Shown one piece after another: positions 9,066 through 18,321 of a DNA stretch of 64,000 bases. This DNA comes from an uncultured Cohaesibacter sp. (GTDB taxonomy: Bacteria; Pseudomonadota; Alphaproteobacteria; Rhizobiales; Cohaesibacteraceae). The notes below the pieces were generated by a model. The model did not search any database, was not told the DNA's origin, and saw only the letters and a list, made by a program, of their open reading frames with translations. How positions within the stretch are numbered: the stretch's first letter is position 1; every line of letters begins with the position of its first letter. The position numbers and the translations under genes are program-made. Where the stretch lies: contig NZ_OY762934.1 of the NCBI RefSeq assembly GCF_963667045.1, positions 976,001 to 1,040,000 on the forward strand, given 5' to 3'.

Positions 9066-10457
9066 ATGACAAAGCTTGATTCTGTTCTGGCGCAAATCGA
9101 CGCCAACTTCGACGATTCCCTCAAACGTCTTTTCACATTCGTTGGGTTCAAATCCGTTTCCACCGACCCCGCCTACAAGGACGAGTGCAAGAAAGCCGCC
9201 GAGTGGCTTGCCAATGAGCTGAACGGGATCGGGATCGACGCGAAGGCGCATGAAACCATTGGCCATCCGATGGTCATGGGCCATGACAGCGACACATCTG
9301 AAAAACCCGGCCCGAATGTCCTGTTCTACGGGCACTATGACGTGCAGCCCGTCGATCCGTTGGAGCTGTGGGACGCCGACCCCTTCACAGCCAAGATTTT
9401 CGAAAAGGATGGCGTGAAAATGATCTTCGGTCGCGGCTCTTCCGACGACAAGGGTCAGGTGCTGACCTTCGTTGAAGCCTGCCGCGCCTACAAGGAAGTG
9501 CATGGCGCGCTGCCGATCAATGTCTCCATTCTGGTGGAAGGCGAGGAAGAGAGCGCTTCGCCAAGCCTGTTGCCTTTCCTCAACAAGCACAAGGAAGAGC
9601 TGTCGAAGGATCTTGCCTTGGTCTGCGACACCACCATGTGGGATGCAGAAACCCCGGCCATCACCACCATGCTGCGCGGCCTGATGGCGCAGGAAGTCAT
9701 CATCACGGCGGCCAATCGCGATCTGCACTCCGGTGCCTACGGCGGCCCGGCTGCCAACCCGGTGCGGATTCTTGCCAAGGTGCTGGCAGCCATCCATGAC
9801 GACAATGGCCGCGTGACCATTCCGGGCTTTTATGATGGCGTCGAAGAACTGACACCAGAGATGAAGGCCCAGTGGGATGCCCTGCCCTATGATGCGGAAG
9901 GATTCCTTGCTGAGGTTGGCCTTTCCATCCCGGCCGGGGAAACCGGCTACAGCGTCTACGAACAGCTTAACGCTCGTCCGACCTGTGAGTTCAACGGCAT
10001 CATCGGCGGTTATACCGGCGAAGGTTTCAAGACCGTCATCGCGGCCAAGGCCTCTGTCAAGATCTCCTGCCGTCTGGTCGGCAAGCAGGATCCGGAAGCC
10101 ATCCGCACCAACATGCAGGCCTTCATCCGGGCGCGCGTTCCGGCGGACTGCACGGTTGAATTCATTGATCATGGTGGCGCGCCCGGCCACAGCCTTTCGC
10201 CAGACTTCCCGCCGCTCAAGAAAGGCGCTCAGGCACTCAAGGACGAATGGGGCAAGGAAACCATTCTCTCCGGCATGGGCGGTTCCATTCCCATCGTTGG
10301 CGAGTTCAAGGAAATCCTTGGCATGGATTCGATGATGATCGGCTACGCTCTGGAGAATGACAACATCCATTCGCCGAACGAAAAATACAATCTGGAGAGC
10401 TACCACCGGGGCATCCGTTCCTGGGCGCGGGTTCTGGCGGCCCTTGCCGAGGAATAG
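9066..10457 (+). CDS. M20-family metallo-dipeptidase
   Basis: 463-residue peptidase of the M20/M25/M40 family (carnosinase/CNDP-like dipeptidase subgroup). Metal-binding and catalytic motifs are intact: YGHYDVQP (His about residue 90), GRGSSDDKG (bridging Asp about 127) and EGEEES (catalytic and metal Glu about 160-161), then a dimerisation or lid domain. The final metal His lies in the stretch ENDNIHSPNEKY. No signal peptide, so it works in the cytoplasm, hydrolysing dipeptides with two divalent metal ions. AAGGG precedes the ATG at 9066. It is a single-gene unit followed by a strong terminator. The exact substrate cannot be predicted. Confidence 0.9.
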   Translation: MTKLDSVLAQIDANFDDSLKRLFTFVGFKSVSTDPAYKDECKKAAEWLANELNGIGIDAKAHETIGHPMVMGHDSDTSEKPGPNVLFYGHYDVQPVDPLELWDADPFTAKIFEKDGVKMIFGRGSSDDKGQVLTFVEACRAYKEVHGALPINVSILVEGEEESASPSLLPFLNKHKEELSKDLALVCDTTMWDAETPAITTMLRGLMAQEVIITAANRDLHSGAYGGPAANPVRILAKVLAAIHDDNGRVTIPGFYDGVEELTPEMKAQWDALPYDAEGFLAEVGLSIPAGETGYSVYEQLNARPTCEFNGIIGGYTGEGFKTVIAAKASVKISCRLVGKQDPEAIRTNMQAFIRARVPADCTVEFIDHGGAPGHSLSPDFPPLKKGAQALKDEWGKETILSGMGGSIPIVGEFKEILGMDSMMIGYALENDNIHSPNEKYNLESYHRGIRSWARVLAALAEE

Positions 10458-10917
10458 GCGATCATCGTCGCCCAATATCTGACAGCTTGTCTGGCCGAAT
10501 CCGCAAGGGTTCGGCCACTTGCATTTTTGTGCGGGAAGACTGCCTGGCCTCCTGCCCGGACCATGCTCTTGCCTCACTTAGGCCCTTTTGTCGGTTTAGC
10601 ATTCGGCTTCGTTCCGGCGTGGGAAAGCCATCATCCTCTCAAGCCCTTGAGTGAAGATGTGGGAGCGACTAAATCGCTGCTTTTAAGCTGGAAAACCCGA
10701 CCAAAGCTGCCGGTTAGACGATTTGGTCAAAGATATACACTTTTGCCACCATATCTTAGGTGTTAGGCTTCGCCACAATCGGGAGGGGTAAAGGTTATTT
10801 GGGAGCACTGACTGGCCTTGCCATCCGAATCTGCTATGCATGCTTGTTGTTGATCTATCAATCATCTGTCGAGCGCGATCAGCAGCGCTTGTTACTCTGT
10901 CTACATCGGTTTATTTG
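10458..10917. other. Intergenic region between dipeptidase and lipoprotein genes
   Basis: About 460 bases. Apart from the terminator at its left end, it should contain the promoter of the lipoprotein gene. No small gene or clear operator was seen. Confidence 0.4.
10493..10527 (+). terminator. Rho-independent terminator after dipeptidase gene
   Basis: Ten-base-pair stem GGCCGAATCC / GGGTTCGGCC (one G-T pair) with GCAA tetraloop, followed shortly by a run of five T, 36 bases after the stop codon. Confidence 0.8.
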
Positions 10918-11511
10918 ATGCACACCAATTTGCTTAAGTCCGTTTTGCGTTTTCTTCCGGGTCTTGTCGTTCTCGCCACTGTTGCAGGATGCAGTGTGCC
11001 CATGGGGTCGCTTGCGGATTCCAACGGCGCTCCGCCGCCAAGAGCCGTTCTGACCATCACCGACGCTGGGGTCAGCGGTCTGACACCCGAGACGGGATAT
11101 GGCCCGAAGGCCATCGGAGCAGCCTTGCCGGGCTTCACCATCGAAACCATCCAGACAGCGGGTGAAAACGACACCCAGTGGACTTATGCGGCCTTCCGTG
11201 ACGGCTTGCAAATGGTGCAGATTTTCAAGGGAACCGGCGGCAAGATCGGCGTGGTCCATGGCGTTGGTGATGCCGTGGCCGGACCGAACGGCGAGCGGCT
11301 GGGCATGACCTTTGCGCAAGTTCGCTTGCCACGCCGTGCCTGTCGAGTTGGCAAGAATCTCTGGCGAGGCATGGCCATCTGCAAGGCGGCCAACACCGAG
11401 AAGGTTTCGCTCGTCTTTGCCATTTCAGAGTACCGTGGGCCGTTTGACCAGCTGCCTTCGCCCTCCGAGCTGCAACAGGCAACACTGCAAAGAATTCTCT
11501 GGACGCCGTGA
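10918..11511 (+). CDS. DUF1131-like lipoprotein
   Basis: 197-residue predicted lipoprotein. The N-terminus has a basic start, a hydrophobic stretch (FLPGLVVLATVAGC) and a lipobox VAGC, so it is probably lipid-anchored after signal peptidase II cleavage. The mature part contains LTITDAGVSGLTPETGYG followed by KAIGAALPGFTIETIQT, a pattern I associate with DUF1131 proteins; that family has no known function. The frame extends to an upstream ATG at 10840, but the start at 10918 places the signal sequence properly. A large secreted protein of unknown role is encoded 146 bases downstream in the same direction, so the two may act together in the envelope. Confidence 0.72.
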   Translation: MHTNLLKSVLRFLPGLVVLATVAGCSVPMGSLADSNGAPPPRAVLTITDAGVSGLTPETGYGPKAIGAALPGFTIETIQTAGENDTQWTYAAFRDGLQMVQIFKGTGGKIGVVHGVGDAVAGPNGERLGMTFAQVRLPRRACRVGKNLWRGMAICKAANTEKVSLVFAISEYRGPFDQLPSPSELQQATLQRILWTP

Positions 11512-11657
11512 GCCGTTTCAAGTCATTGTTTTGTTGCCTGTAACGGGCGAACTCGTTCAGGACCACATGACGATGCGCGAGTCCGCGGTTGTAACGATCG
11601 GGGATGACCTTGAGGGTTCCCACCTTCACTCTGTGATTTGTTAGAAGAGTATCCGAA

Positions 11658-13571
11658 ATGACAATGCAAACTGGCAGGCCTCGCCTCATTTGCCTTGAAA
11701 ACAGCAACAGGATCAGCCGCTCGGCCAAGCGGTTGCTCATTCTGACGTCTGTCTGTCTTGTCGCTTCGGATGCCTTTTCCCAGCAGATTCTGACGCAGGG
11801 TACCCCTATTGCCAACGTTCCGGTGATCTTCAGCCCTTCGGGCAATGCCGGTACGATACCGCTCAACAGCTTTGGCAACACGACACCCTGGCTGTTGAAT
11901 TCCGACATTCATGCGACTCCGGCCCAGATCAAGGTTACGGGATCAGCCACACCAGCCACGATCGTTGCCTCTGGAGCCCCGAGCGAAGACAGCAAGCCAA
12001 GCGCGGTCGAAATCATCGTCCCCGGCGCGACGAGCATGCCGCCTTCGATGACAAGCCCTCTCTTGCCCAACGTCCCTTCCTCGCTCAGTGAGGACAAGGT
12101 GAAGGTGCCGGCCCAGACCGGTACACCGACCATTGGCGCGCCCGTTGCGTTGCCCGCCCCGACGGCCATCCCAGACACCCCGGTCTCGGTTCCAGAGACG
12201 CCCGCGACCAATCCGCAACCTGCGGCACCCAAGAATGCTGCCCTTGAAGGCAAGGCTGCCTCCGATCTTGAAGAGAGTGCCCGATCCGGGCCAGCCCTTC
12301 GCAAGAGTTTCTCGGCGCTCTTCACCCAGCAGCGGCCGTTCCTGCTCTATTCGCAGGATGCCTCCATTACCTATCTGATGCCGAATGCTCTGGTGGATCA
12401 TCCCAAGCTGAGCCGCTATTTGCGCGACATCCTCGAAGACCGCGCTCTGCAACAGTGGCAGGCCCAACGGCAGACCCCGCAGGCAGCGGCAGCAGCTACC
12501 GCTTCGGTCCCGACAGCCGCAACACCGGCGACAGAGGCCGCCGCGCCATCGGCAAGTGCCCCATCGACGGAAAAGGCAGCCGCAGCGTCAGAACCCGATC
12601 GCATTGCCCTCACGGATCCCGATCTGCTTGAGGAACGTCCTGCGCTTGTCATAACGGGACGGGTGGAAGATCGCTTCTATTCCCCGACCTTCACATCTCT
12701 CTATCTTGAAGAGATCAAGAGCGTCGACGGTCAGAAGCGCCCGACCCAGATCCTGAGTTTCAACTTCGACAACACGACGGACAGCGCGTTCGGCCTGCAG
12801 GATCTGTTCCTTGCCAAGGACGAGAAGGAACTGGCAGGAACGATTGAGCTGATCGACGCCTATATCCAGACCGATATCGTAAGGCAGAAATCCATCCGCC
12901 TTGGCACACTGGTGCGCCCGGATCAGGACGCCTGGCTCAAGGACCTCAAGCCAAGTCTGGCGCTGTTGCAGAATTTCACGCTGGTGCCTTCGCGCGAGAC
13001 CAGCAAGATCGCCGGGCTGTCGTTCCATTTCAACCCCGGTCTGCTGGGCGCTGAAGCGGATGGGCAGTATGATGTCTATGTCCCCGCAGCCATTTTCAGC
13101 GCAGCCCTGTCGCCCCGGTTTGCCGAACACTTTGGCGGCGAGGCTCTGCGGGTCAGCCGCCACAATGCCAAGGGCTTCTCAACCGCCAGTGTCAATGTCG
13201 AAGGCCTGCGGTCCGGTGATGAACTTGGCGGCGACATGCTGATCGAAGGCGAAGTTCCGGGCAACTGGTGCAACGGCTTCCATATCACGCTGTCCGACAG
13301 GGAAAACAGCCAGATCATCACAGAGGGTGTGGTCAAACTGCTACCTGATCTGCCAACCTATGGCCTTGCCAGCAACATGATGCGCTTCCGGGCGGAGCTG
13401 TCTGTTTCGGGGGACGGAGAAAAACCGGGCTCTCTGGTGTTTGAACCCTATGCGGTGGAAGTAAAGGACAATCACGTGCTGCTGCAAAAGAACAGTGCCT
13501 GCGATCCTTCGAAGCCCATCTCCATGCCAGACCCCTTGCGGGACCTGATCACCATTGATGTAAACTACTGA
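11658..13571 (+). CDS. Large secreted protein of unknown function
   Basis: 637-residue protein that I do not recognise. A basic N-terminus and hydrophobic core (RLLILTSVCLVASDAFSQ) suggest a signal peptide. Residues about 90-205 are Pro/Ala/Thr/Val-rich, as is a shorter Ala-rich stretch at about 268-305, both probably flexible linkers. The intervening part (LFTQQRPFLLYSQDASITYLMPNALVDHP) and the C-terminal about 330 residues look folded, with mixed beta-rich sequence and few cysteines. Codon use is like its neighbours. It follows a lipoprotein gene and precedes meaB, which has its own upstream gap. It is probably periplasmic or surface-exposed; no enzymatic motif was seen. Confidence 0.7.
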   Translation: MTMQTGRPRLICLENSNRISRSAKRLLILTSVCLVASDAFSQQILTQGTPIANVPVIFSPSGNAGTIPLNSFGNTTPWLLNSDIHATPAQIKVTGSATPATIVASGAPSEDSKPSAVEIIVPGATSMPPSMTSPLLPNVPSSLSEDKVKVPAQTGTPTIGAPVALPAPTAIPDTPVSVPETPATNPQPAAPKNAALEGKAASDLEESARSGPALRKSFSALFTQQRPFLLYSQDASITYLMPNALVDHPKLSRYLRDILEDRALQQWQAQRQTPQAAAAATASVPTAATPATEAAAPSASAPSTEKAAAASEPDRIALTDPDLLEERPALVITGRVEDRFYSPTFTSLYLEEIKSVDGQKRPTQILSFNFDNTTDSAFGLQDLFLAKDEKELAGTIELIDAYIQTDIVRQKSIRLGTLVRPDQDAWLKDLKPSLALLQNFTLVPSRETSKIAGLSFHFNPGLLGAEADGQYDVYVPAAIFSAALSPRFAEHFGGEALRVSRHNAKGFSTASVNVEGLRSGDELGGDMLIEGEVPGNWCNGFHITLSDRENSQIITEGVVKLLPDLPTYGLASNMMRFRAELSVSGDGEKPGSLVFEPYAVEVKDNHVLLQKNSACDPSKPISMPDPLRDLITIDVNY

Positions 13572-13838
13572 CAAAGGACGGGCTGCGACATGCGACACGA
13601 CCCTTTCAAGGTTTCGGCCATAAGCTCGTTTTAGGTACTTCCCCTTCCCTTTTGGGGACACATCGGAAATCAACAGCCCATTTTGGCAAGCAGACAAAGA
13701 GCCTTCAGTGCGCTAGGCATGGTTCCGGTCTTGTCCCCGCGCGACTCGCGTGGCAAAAAGGGCCTCTGAATTCTGTCCGTTTGAACCATCAAAACCTGAT
13801 AAGAGATCGCCCAAGCCTCTGGGCGAAGGAAAGACGTT

Positions 13839-14840
13839 ATGGTACCTGCTCATTTGAATGCGGATCTTCTAGCCAAACAAATTCTCGAAGGGAACAGAGC
13901 GTCCCTAGCAAGAGCCATAACGCTCGTGGAGAGCCGCAAGCCTGAACACCGGGCAATCGCCCGCGAGCTATTGACCCAATTGCTGCCCTACTCGGGCAAG
14001 GCTCACAGGGTGGGAATCACCGGTGTTCCGGGCGTTGGCAAATCGACCACCATCGACCAGTTGGGCAAGAACCTGACGGAAGCGGGCAAGCGCGTCGCCG
14101 TTCTGGCCGTTGACCCTTCCTCCACCCGCACGGGTGGGTCCATCCTCGGTGACAAGACCCGCATGGAACAACTTTGCACCGATCCTAACGCCTTCATCCG
14201 TCCTTCCCCTTCGGCTGGCACGCTGGGGGGCGTTGCGGCCCGGACGCGCGAAACCATGTTCCTGTGCGAGGCTGCTGGCTATGATGTCATTCTGGTCGAA
14301 ACCGTTGGCATCGGTCAGTCGGAAACCACGGTTGCCGACATGGTCGACTTCTTCCTCGTGCTGATGCTGCCGGGTGCTGGCGATGAGCTTCAGGGTATCA
14401 AGAAGGGCGTGCTTGAGATTGCCGACATGATCGCGGTCAACAAGGCAGATGGCGACGGCTGGGCACGGGCCCGCAAGGCGGCGGCCCAATATCGTGCCGC
14501 CCTGCATATCATGACCCCGGTCAGCAGCAACTGGACACCGCCGGTCATGACTATTTCGGGTCTCGCCAACGAGAGCCTCGACAAGATGTGGAAGCAGGTT
14601 GTAGAGCATCAACAGAAGCTGACTGCAACCGGCGAATTGCAGGAAAAGCGCAGTGGCCAGCAAGTGCGCTGGATGTGGTCGATGCTCGAAGACCGCATGC
14701 GTGCCCTGCTGCATGAAAATGCCAGCGTCAAGGACCTGCTGCATCAGGTCGAGGGGCAGGTCGAAAGCGGCACCCTGCCAGCGTCAGTGGCGGTTGAAGA
14801 CGTCATGGAACAGCTTCTGAGCAACCTCAGAAACAGCTGA
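13839..14840 (+). CDS. meaB: MeaB, G-protein chaperone of methylmalonyl-CoA mutase
   Basis: 333-residue SIMIBI-class GTPase that guards and reloads adenosylcobalamin in methylmalonyl-CoA mutase. The P-loop is GVPGVGKST (about residue 66), the switch/Mg motif is AVDPSS followed by GGSILGDKTRM, and VETVGIGQSETTVADMVD is the family signature. The guanine-specificity motif NKAD is present. GGAAAG lies before the ATG. Its partner subunit mutA is at the left edge, 12 kb away, so the two are not in one operon here. Older annotations call this family ArgK. A terminator follows. Confidence 0.95.
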   Translation: MVPAHLNADLLAKQILEGNRASLARAITLVESRKPEHRAIARELLTQLLPYSGKAHRVGITGVPGVGKSTTIDQLGKNLTEAGKRVAVLAVDPSSTRTGGSILGDKTRMEQLCTDPNAFIRPSPSAGTLGGVAARTRETMFLCEAAGYDVILVETVGIGQSETTVADMVDFFLVLMLPGAGDELQGIKKGVLEIADMIAVNKADGDGWARARKAAAQYRAALHIMTPVSSNWTPPVMTISGLANESLDKMWKQVVEHQQKLTATGELQEKRSGQQVRWMWSMLEDRMRALLHENASVKDLLHQVEGQVESGTLPASVAVEDVMEQLLSNLRNS

Positions 14841-14881
14841 CACCCGCGCCGGAGTTCGGCTCCGATCCTGCAAGAAACTCC

Positions 14882-14912
14882 AAAGGCCGTGTGCGCTTGT
14901 GTTACGGCCTTT
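14882..14912 (+). terminator. Terminator after meaB
   Basis: Nine-base perfect arms AAAGGCCGT / ACGGCCTTT with a 13-base loop, followed by an A/T-rich run, 42 bases after the stop codon. Confidence 0.65.
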
Positions 14913-15073
14913 ATTAATCTTTGCAGGTTTGTTTTTGCGTGTGCTGTATTATTACGCACAATTATCCTTGGCCGTATTATCTATACAGCTTTTTTTCACC
15001 ACTCTTGATGTATAGTCATAACGGTTTCGGCTCAAGGTGGTACAAATTGAACTGAAGATTGGGGGGAGGTTCA

Positions 15074-15961
15074 ATGCGCAAGACCAGAGGGTCCGTTCTG
15101 GTTGCTGACTCATCTGCCAAAGGACGTGAGGACATCCTGCAAAGCCTGTTAATGGTCGACGCAGACCTGTCGATCCTGCAGGCAGATTCGCCCGCTACCC
15201 TCGGCACCATACTGAGCAACACCACCATCGATATCCTTTTTATCGGAGAGCGATTCTCGGAAATGGATGGCCTCGATGTCATTGAGCAGCTGGGGCCATT
15301 GCGCCACTCCAGTCTGACCATTTTGCTCGCCGACCATTTCAGCGCCGCCACGCTTGAGCGCAGCCGCAAGCTCGGCCTCTATGACTGCATCCAGACGCCA
15401 CTTAAAGAATCTGATTTACAGCGCATCCTGCTAAGGCGAGACGCACAACTCAACAAGCTGTCGGCCTTGGTCATTGATTCCCAGTCAGCCACTCGCCGGA
15501 TCATTTTCAGGTTGCTGTCAGACTGCCGGTTCCGACTGATGATTTCGGAGGCTGAAACCGGACCGCTCGCCGTCTCTCTGAGCAAGGCCATCCCTTATCA
15601 TATACTGCTGGTTGATCCTGAAACCGAGGGCTGGCAGGGATCGGATATGGCCAAGAAGATCACCACGCGACAGCAACAATGTCGCATTGTGCTGATGAGT
15701 GCCGGAGATGAAACCGCCATTCTCGCCCAGCATGGAGATGCAGAGGTGGCCGGTTTTATCAAGAAGCCATTCTATCCCGATGACCTGGAACGGCTGATGC
15801 ATCAATTGTTGAACATTCCCCCAAGCAATCTGCTCAACAAGAATTTCTTTGAAGAACAGACCCCGTCGCAATCTGCATTGTCTGATATGCCCTCCCCCCT
15901 GTCCGGCCATGGCGAGGCCGAGCAATCCGCAGAGGACAACAGAGAGATTGTCTGGCTCTGA
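15074..15961 (+). CDS. Tandem receiver-domain protein
   Basis: 295-residue protein with two receiver-like domains. In the first (residues about 5-120) the phospho-acceptor position in ILFIGERFSEMDGLDV is glycine instead of aspartate, so this domain is probably not phosphorylated. The second (about 130-250) keeps an aspartate in ILLVDPETEGW and the conserved KKPF lysine. There is no DNA-binding output domain. The protein ends with an acidic stretch and the tail NREIVWL, reminiscent of the tail of the receiver protein at 7.98 kb. A strong GGGGGGAGG site precedes the ATG at 15074. It probably works through protein-protein contacts; no kinase is adjacent. Confidence 0.72.
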   Translation: MRKTRGSVLVADSSAKGREDILQSLLMVDADLSILQADSPATLGTILSNTTIDILFIGERFSEMDGLDVIEQLGPLRHSSLTILLADHFSAATLERSRKLGLYDCIQTPLKESDLQRILLRRDAQLNKLSALVIDSQSATRRIIFRLLSDCRFRLMISEAETGPLAVSLSKAIPYHILLVDPETEGWQGSDMAKKITTRQQQCRIVLMSAGDETAILAQHGDAEVAGFIKKPFYPDDLERLMHQLLNIPPSNLLNKNFFEEQTPSQSALSDMPSPLSGHGEAEQSAEDNREIVWL

Positions 15962-15974
15962 CCGAAGAGGCCCC

Positions 15975-17012
15975 TCAGGCTTTCATCTTCTGCATGAGAT
16001 GGGACAGCACGCCGTCCGCGAGCTTGATCTCTCCGACCTTGATGCCATTCCAGTTGACCAGCTTGCGTTCCCTCCAGTCTTCCATGGCAACAGCCTCTCC
16101 TTCGCTCATTGGCAGGAAAGCGTCGATCACCGCAGCCATCATGATTTCCGAGGCCCGCGCAGCGCCGTCCCAGCATTTGAGAGCCACGCCTAGTCCCTGA
16201 TCGGGCAGACTGGCGCAGAAGACCCCTTCGGCACCGGTCTTGACGAAGGCACGCTCGCCGAAAATCTCCATGATCGATGTGCAGAAGCGATCATGCCCGG
16301 CCACCATGTAGGGGGCCTTGGCAACGGCTTGCCGCAACCTTTGGGCAGCCTTGGCCCGTTCCGGCGCAAAACCCGAACCGGTGCCAAAACGAGCAAAGGC
16401 ATGGGCCAGATTCTTCAAGGGAATCGCATAGGTCGGGATCGAGCAGCCATCAACACCGCAGAGATCCATGCCTCTTTCTCCCTCGAGAGAAAAGCCGGTC
16501 GCTTGCTCCAGAACGGCCCTCACCTCCCGCTGCACCGGATGATCCGGCTTGACATAGCCATGATGATCAAAGCCAGCCTGTTGGGAAAAGCACAGGAACC
16601 CGGCGTGCTTGCCGGAGCAATTGTTGTTGGCGGCGGTTGGATCGACACCGCGCAGATGCAGGATCGCCTGATCCTTTTCATAGCGCGGGCTGTGCGCCCC
16701 ACATTCCAGCGCGCCTTCAGAGAGGCCGCAGGCTTGTAGCATCGCCTTCACGGTATCGACATGGATCTCTTCGCCATTGTGCGAGGCGCAGGCAATGGAT
16801 AGCGCTTCGGTTGGCAAATGGAAGTGATCGGCCGCGCCGGATTCGATCAGCGGCAAAGCCTGCAGCCCCTTGATGGCAGACCGAGGGAACACGGGGCTTT
16901 CGATATCCCCGATCGACGAAACAAGTTCGCCCGCAGCATCAACCACGGCGATTGCCCCCATGTGCCAGCTTTCAACCCGCACGCCCCGCGTCACTTCAAC
17001 CAGAACAGCCAT
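15975..17012 (-). CDS. L-asparaginase II family protein
   Basis: 345-residue protein of the asparaginase II family first described in Rhizobium etli, unrelated to the E. coli type. Family segments visible are FPRSAIKGLQALPLIESGAA, ACASHNGEE, NNCSGKHAGFL (the conserved cysteine/lysine region) and CGVDGC. Expected reaction: hydrolysis of L-asparagine to aspartate and ammonia in the cytoplasm. The ATG at 17012 gives the MAVLVEVTRG start that is usual in the family; the upstream in-frame extension to 17159 is unlikely. It is divergent from a P1-family aminopeptidase gene, with 190 bases between the starts, so both could serve amino-acid or peptide catabolism under shared control. Confidence 0.88.
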   Translation of the reverse strand: MAVLVEVTRGVRVESWHMGAIAVVDAAGELVSSIGDIESPVFPRSAIKGLQALPLIESGAADHFHLPTEALSIACASHNGEEIHVDTVKAMLQACGLSEGALECGAHSPRYEKDQAILHLRGVDPTAANNNCSGKHAGFLCFSQQAGFDHHGYVKPDHPVQREVRAVLEQATGFSLEGERGMDLCGVDGCSIPTYAIPLKNLAHAFARFGTGSGFAPERAKAAQRLRQAVAKAPYMVAGHDRFCTSIMEIFGERAFVKTGAEGVFCASLPDQGLGVALKCWDGAARASEIMMAAVIDAFLPMSEGEAVAMEDWRERKLVNWNGIKVGEIKLADGVLSHLMQKMKA

Positions 17013-17202
17013 CTTGTTCCCCAACTCTCTCTTTTTGTTTGCGCCGCCGGTGGTTGCGGCAACTTTAGTTGGATGAAGCCTATCGCTCACATTCCGCAGG
17101 GACAAGGGTGAACTTGCCGGGCGCATCCGTTGAGAACAGCTTGAGCTCGCGGTGCCCATTGTCTAGGGTCGGCAGGTTGCTTGACGAAACAGGACAGATC
17201 CG

Positions 17203-18264
17203 ATGACCACCAGAAACGCCAGAGACCACGGCATCACAACGGGAACGCTAGAAACAGGCCCGACCAACAGCCTCGCCGATGTCCCCGGGGTCTCCTTCGG
17301 TCAGGTCACCCTGTCCGATGGTCCGGTGCAGACCGGGGTCACGGTCATCCACCCGACGGAAGGCTCGGCCTTCGAGCAGAAGTGCATTGCGGCCTGTCAT
17401 GTGATCAATGGCTTTGGCAAGAGCGTCGGGCTGATGCAACTGTCCGAGTTGGGGCAACTGGAAACCCCGATCGTCCTGACCAACACGCTTTCGGTCGGCA
17501 CCGCCTCAACCGCCCTCGTCCGGCACATGCTCGCCGGACACCCGGCCATTGGCGACACCACAGGGACGGTCAATCCGGTTGTCATGGAATGCAATGATGG
17601 TGCCTATCTCAACGATATCCGCGGGCTTCATGTCACCGAGGCTCATGTTCTGGAGGCATTACAGCAGCACGCTCCCACGCTGGAACAGGGGGCAAAAGGC
17701 GCCGGAACGGGCATGAGCTGTTACGGCCTCAAAGGCGGCGTCGGATCGGCCTCACGGCTGGTGCCTCTGGCTGGCTGGACCTTCACGCTCGGTGCTGCAA
17801 CGCTGTGCAACATGGGCCGTTTGCCCAACCTGATGGTCGGTGGGCGTCCGGTCGGGGCCGAAATCATGGCGCTTGAGAGCAGCAAGGCAGGCGCAACTGC
17901 CGAACTTGGTTCCATCATCATCATCCTCGGCACCAACGCGCCGCTTACCGCGCGCCAGATGGAACGCATCTGCAAACGCGCGACCGCCGGCCTCGCCCGC
18001 ACGGGAACCCAGTTCGGCTCAGGCAGCGGTGATGTTGTGCTGGGATTCACGACGGCCAATCGCCTGCCCCATACTGCGCCGGCAGATCCGGTCCTGGCGA
18101 TAGAGATGCTGCATGAGGATAGTCTTGACAGCCTGTTCAGCGCGACCATCGAAGTGGTTGAAGAGGCAATCCTCAATGCGCTGTTTGCAGCGGAGACCAC
18201 TTACGGCAAGCAGGGACGTAGCCGCAAGAGCCTTTCTGACTGGTGGAAAGAGCTGGAAGTCTGA
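17203..18264 (+). CDS. P1-family (DmpA/BapA-like) N-terminal nucleophile aminopeptidase
   Basis: 353-residue member of peptidase family S58 (DmpA-like). These proteins cleave themselves before a serine to create the N-terminal nucleophile. Here the likely site is Gly-Ser at residue 237 in ELGSIIIILGTNAPLT, which matches the family pattern. Other family features are NSLADVPGVSFG near the N-terminus, LTNTLSVGT and ECNDGAYLND. Substrates in the family range from D- or beta-amino peptides to ordinary aminopeptidase substrates, so specificity is open. Cytoplasmic, as no signal peptide is present. It converges on the SDR-DoxX gene and is divergent from asparaginase. Confidence 0.9.
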   Translation: MTTRNARDHGITTGTLETGPTNSLADVPGVSFGQVTLSDGPVQTGVTVIHPTEGSAFEQKCIAACHVINGFGKSVGLMQLSELGQLETPIVLTNTLSVGTASTALVRHMLAGHPAIGDTTGTVNPVVMECNDGAYLNDIRGLHVTEAHVLEALQQHAPTLEQGAKGAGTGMSCYGLKGGVGSASRLVPLAGWTFTLGAATLCNMGRLPNLMVGGRPVGAEIMALESSKAGATAELGSIIIILGTNAPLTARQMERICKRATAGLARTGTQFGSGSGDVVLGFTTANRLPHTAPADPVLAIEMLHEDSLDSLFSATIEVVEEAILNALFAAETTYGKQGRSRKSLSDWWKELEV

Positions 18265-18321
18265 GAACAGACGCCCAGTTACGACAGCAAAAGCAGATCC
18301 TGAGATTGGCAGGCGACTGAA

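Noticed and set aside
8904..10577. 557-codon minus-strand open frame
   Set aside because: Fully antisense to the M20 dipeptidase, which has all catalytic motifs; the antisense translation matches no family and has no ribosome-binding site.
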